From Myxococcota bacterium (GTDB taxonomy: Bacteria > Myxococcota_A > UBA9160 > PR03): DNA of 15,948 nt. The translations under genes were made by a program, and so were the position numbers. Position 1 is the first letter of the stretch, and every line of letters starts with the position of its first letter. The stretch is taken from the NCBI GenBank assembly GCA_030066475.1, contig JASJBO010000176.1, positions 1 to 15,948 of the forward strand. The letters run 5' to 3'. The notes below the pieces were generated by a model. The model did no database searches, had not been told where the DNA came from, and saw only the letters and a program-made list of their open reading frames with translations. Shown piece after piece: positions 13,528 to 15,948 of this stretch.

Positions 13528-14442
13528 TCAGCTGGCGCGGCCCACCGCCTCCACCACCAGGTCCGGCCGTTCCATCGGGACCAGGTGCCCGCAAGCCACG
13601 GACTCGACCCGGGCGTCGCCCATGGACGCCGCCAGCGCCTCGTAGCGCTCCCGGGGAAAGCGGCCCTGCGCCGCCCACAGGAAGAGCGCGGGCGTCGGAC
13701 AGCCGCCCACCAGCCCGAACACGTCCACGGCGTCGCCGCCGCCGAAGACGGCCGCCTCGACCTCGCCGGGGCAACGCAGCTCCACCGAGCCGTCGGCGCG
13801 CTCTTGCAGCCCGTCGGCCACGTAGAGGTCGAGGGCGCGGGGATCCCAGCCGGCGAAGAGCGAGCGCTCGGCGAGCCAGGCGCGGGCCGCCGCCCGCGAG
13901 GGCCACTCGTGCCGGCGCCGGCGCGCCGCCTCCACCATCGAGCGCAGGTGGGCGATCCGCTCGGGGGTACCGCGAGCGACCGGCGACGGGATCACCGGGT
14001 CGACGAGCACCAGCCGCTGGAAGAGCGCCGGCTTGCGGGCGGCGGCGCAGAGCAGCGAGGTCCCGCCGAAGGAGTGGCCGACCCCGACCAGGCTCGAGAC
14101 CCCGAGCTCGCCCAGGAGCTGCTCGACCACCGCCCGCGCGTCCTCGGCGAACTCCGCCCAGGCGTAGGCGTCGGGCCCGGTCGGGCGCGACGACTCCCCG
14201 TGGCCCCGGGCGTCCAGGGCGAAGACGCGGAACCGGCCGCGCAGCGCCTCGGCCACCAGCCCCCACACGCCCTTGCAGAAGCCGTTGGCGTGGTGGAGCA
14301 GCAGCGGCGGGCCGTCGCCCTCCCAGTCGAGCAGCGCCAGCTCGACGCCGCGCTCGGGAAGCGGGAGCCGCCGCGGCGTGGCACGGGCCAGCAGCGCCTC
14401 CGCGGGGCTCGGCGCCGCTCCGGTCGGGTTCGGGACGACCAT
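13528..14442 (-). CDS. Alpha/beta-fold hydrolase
   Basis: This 304-residue protein shows the alpha/beta hydrolase pattern: LLLHHANGFCKGVW (oxyanion region, 47-60), FALDARGHGES (74-84), the nucleophile elbow GVGHSFGG with S124, LVLVDP (145-150), and the catalytic His in CGHLVPMERPD (H286). The acidic residue expected after strand 7 is not obvious: the segment reads LFLWAAQGRFPRE, without the usual Asp, so E265 or D149 may serve. Substrates in this family range from esters to epoxides and C-C bonds, and I cannot choose. No signal peptide is visible. The start is the ATG at 14442, the first before the conserved domain; it has no ribosome binding site but a TACCCT -10-like hexamer 10 bases upstream, suggesting a nearly leaderless transcript. 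It diverges from the Nudix gene and heads the hydrolase-cupin-kinase group. Confidence 0.92.
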   Translation of the reverse strand: MVVPNPTGAAPSPAEALLARATPRRLPLPERGVELALLDWEGDGPPLLLHHANGFCKGVWGLVAEALRGRFRVFALDARGHGESSRPTGPDAYAWAEFAEDARAVVEQLLGELGVSSLVGVGHSFGGTSLLCAAARKPALFQRLVLVDPVIPSPVARGTPERIAHLRSMVEAARRRRHEWPSRAAARAWLAERSLFAGWDPRALDLYVADGLQERADGSVELRCPGEVEAAVFGGGDAVDVFGLVGGCPTPALFLWAAQGRFPRERYEALAASMGDARVESVACGHLVPMERPDLVVEAVGRAS

Positions 14443-14514
14443 GGGAGGCGGGAGGGTAGCGAGTCGCGGGCGGCCCCGGAGAGGTGCGCGGCGAGCCGCC
14501 GCTATCCTGCTCCC
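14443..14514. promoter_or_regulatory. Divergent intergenic region with two candidate -10 elements
   Basis: This 72-bp gap must hold the promoters for the hydrolase (minus) and Nudix (plus) genes. On the plus strand TATCCT (14503-14508) ends six bases before the Nudix ATG; on the minus strand TACCCT (14458-14453) ends 10 bases before the hydrolase ATG. Both sit in a similar context (GCTAYCCT, then CCCATG) and neither gene has a ribosome binding site, which fits leaderless or nearly leaderless transcripts. No -35 boxes are recognisable. Confidence 0.35.
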
Positions 14515-15138
14515 ATGCAGGGGGTCTTCGGGCACGCGCTGCGCCGGCGCATGGAGGCGAACCTGGCGCGCTTCGAGCGCCGCGCCCTCGCCCTCGACGG
14601 ACGCCGCCACGCCGCGGTGGCCGCCACCGTGGTGGCGGGCGACGCCGGGGAGGGATGCTTCGTCATCACCCGTCGCGCCGAGAGGCTGCGCCGCCACGGC
14701 GGGCAGTGGGCGCTGCCCGGCGGGCGCGTCGACGCCGGCGAGACGGTGGAGGGCGCCGCGCTGCGGGAGCTCGCCGAGGAGGTGGGCCTGGTGCGCGGGG
14801 CGGACGAGGTGCTGGGCCGACTCGACGACTACCCGACCCGCTCGGGCTTCGTCATCACGCCGGTCGTGGTGTGGGGCGGCGCCGGCGCCGCTCTGGTGCC
14901 GGATCCCGTCGAGGTGGCGTCGGTGCATCGCGTTCCCCTGGCGCTCCTCCATGGCCCGGAGGTCCCCGTCCTGCGCTCGATCCCCGAGAGCGAGCGCCCG
15001 CTGATCTCGATCCCGATGCTGGGCACCCACGTGCACGCCCCCACCGCCGCGATCCTCTACCAGCTCTTCGAGGTCGCCGTCGCCGGTCGCGACACCCGGG
15101 TCGCCCACTACGAGCAGCCGGTCTTCGCGTGGCGCTAG
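14515..15138 (+). CDS. Nudix hydrolase, possibly CoA pyrophosphatase-like
   Basis: This 207-residue protein has a complete Nudix box at about 70-92 (G70, E76, R84, E85, E88, E89, G91), matching GX5EX7REUXEEXGU. It is immediately preceded by ITRRAERLRRHGGQWALPGG, which resembles the extra motif (T-x-R-S-x2-L-x2-H-x-G-x4-PGG) of the NudL/YeaB CoA-pyrophosphatase group, although Ser is replaced by Ala. Nudix enzymes hydrolyse nucleoside diphosphates linked to another moiety; CoA or acyl-CoA is the best guess here. The ATG at 14515 is the start because the longer open frame upstream is antisense to other genes. There is no ribosome binding site, and a -10-like TATCCT lies six bases upstream, suggesting a leaderless message. 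The methyltransferase gene overlaps its end by 10 bases. Confidence 0.93.
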   Translation: MQGVFGHALRRRMEANLARFERRALALDGRRHAAVAATVVAGDAGEGCFVITRRAERLRRHGGQWALPGGRVDAGETVEGAALRELAEEVGLVRGADEVLGRLDDYPTRSGFVITPVVVWGGAGAALVPDPVEVASVHRVPLALLHGPEVPVLRSIPESERPLISIPMLGTHVHAPTAAILYQLFEVAVAGRDTRVAHYEQPVFAWR

Positions 15139-15948
15139 CCCGCCGGGAGCGGCTGGAGCCCGCCGGCGGCGGCCTTGCGCCGCCCCTGGCCGCCGAGTTC
15201 GAGGCCTGGCTCGAGACGAGCCGCGCCCGCTACCTGCCGCCGCTCAGCCTGCGGGAGCTCCACGCGGGAGCCCGGGCGCTCTCCACCCTCTACGTCGAGG
15301 GGCGGGGCGCGGGCCGGGTCGCGGCCCGGGCCACCGAGGGCGTGGGCAAGCGCGCCGCCTTCGCGAGCTACTACGCCCCGCTCCACTTCCTCGCCGTGCA
15401 CCACGCGCTGGCGGCGCTCCCCGGTCGCCTGGACGGGGTGCGCCGGATCCTGGACCTCGGCTGCGGGACCGGAGCCGCCGGCGCCGCGGTGGCGCGCGCC
15501 CTGGCCGGGAACGCCACGCTGTGGGGCCTCGACCGCTCGGGCTGGGCGCTGGGCGAGGCGCGCCGCACCCATGCGGCCTTCGGTCTCCGCGGCCGCGTGC
15601 GGCGCGGCCGACTCCCCGTGGCCTTCCCGCGGGCGGGGGCCGGCGACCTCCTCGTGCTGGGCTGGGTGGTGAACGAGCTTCCGGACGAGGACCGCGAGCG
15701 ACTGCGCCAGGACATCGACGGCGCCCTGGCGCGAGGGGCGGGGCTCCTGCTCTTCGAGCCCCTGGCCGGGAGCGCGGCGCCGTGGTGGCCGGCGTGGAGC
15801 GCGGCCCTGGCGGCTCGGGGCGTGCGGGATGCGGAGCTGCGGGTGCGCCCGGCGCTGCCCAGGCTCCTGGTCGAGACGGATCGCGCCATCGGGCTCCGCC
15901 ACGACGAGATCGGCGCGCGGCTGCTGCACGGTCCCGCGCCCGGGGGAG
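15129..15948 (+). CDS. SAM-dependent methyltransferase (3' end beyond window)
   Basis: From a GTG at 15129 the frame is open to the right edge, giving 273 complete codons. Motif I of class I methyltransferases is RILDLGCGTGAAGAA at about 106-120, with the acidic residue after strand 2 at D135 (LWGLDRSG) and a strand-4 region DLLVLGWVVNELPDEDRERL at about 172-191. The preceding helix (KRAAFASYYAPLHFLAVHHAL) faintly recalls the Rsm22-type ribosomal methyltransferases, but this is weak and the substrate is unknown. The start lies inside the Nudix gene, overlapping by 10 bases, so translation is probably coupled; no independent ribosome binding site was seen. The start is supported by the good coding content from its first codons but could lie further downstream. 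Confidence 0.82.
   Translation, partial: MALARRERLEPAGGGLAPPLAAEFEAWLETSRARYLPPLSLRELHAGARALSTLYVEGRGAGRVAARATEGVGKRAAFASYYAPLHFLAVHHALAALPGRLDGVRRILDLGCGTGAAGAAVARALAGNATLWGLDRSGWALGEARRTHAAFGLRGRVRRGRLPVAFPRAGAGDLLVLGWVVNELPDEDRERLRQDIDGALARGAGLLLFEPLAGSAAPWWPAWSAALAARGVRDAELRVRPALPRLLVETDRAIGLRHDEIGARLLHGPAPGG

Overview
The window is a gene-dense, very GC-rich stretch (roughly 70% or more by eye) from a Gram-negative bacterium: it carries a TonB-dependent outer-membrane receptor, a stand-alone 2-oxoglutarate dehydrogenase E1 (not the actinobacterial E1-E2 fusion), a wax-ester synthase/DGAT and a very large Hanks-type kinase with TPR-like repeats. That mix recalls Myxococcota, Binatota or other former Deltaproteobacteria, but this is an inference from gene content and I cannot place it further.

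Layout. Everything from 14442 down to 1 is on the minus strand. Reading in the direction of transcription: an alpha/beta hydrolase, a small cupin, and a 1510-residue transmembrane Ser/Thr kinase (closely spaced, probably one unit); then a 262-bp gap with three 50-bp tandem repeats and a candidate promoter; then sucA, endonuclease V (nfi), a WS/DGAT acyltransferase, a DUF547 protein, a BlaI/MecI-type repressor, a BlaR1-like M56 membrane protease and the first 324 codons of a TonB-dependent receptor cut by the window edge. The gaps within this second block are 57 bp or less and one pair overlaps, so it could be transcribed as one long unit, although the genes have unrelated jobs. On the plus strand, diverging from the hydrolase, are a Nudix hydrolase and an overlapping SAM-dependent methyltransferase that runs off the right edge.

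How they may work together. The repressor, M56 protease and receptor form a plausible sensing module: the protease perceives a signal, inactivates the repressor, and receptor expression follows. The protease lacks the penicillin-binding sensor domain of BlaR1 but has a loop with seven His and two Cys within 18 residues, suggesting a metal signal rather than a beta-lactam. The most unusual protein is the kinase: its catalytic domain is at the extreme C-terminus, preceded by cytoplasmic helical repeats, a beta-rich segment, one membrane span and a roughly 700-residue predicted periplasmic part made of helical repeats between two domains that resemble the TolB-N/CsgG-type fold. This reverses the usual order of bacterial receptor kinases. 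No tRNA, rRNA, CRISPR array, transposase or integrase was seen.
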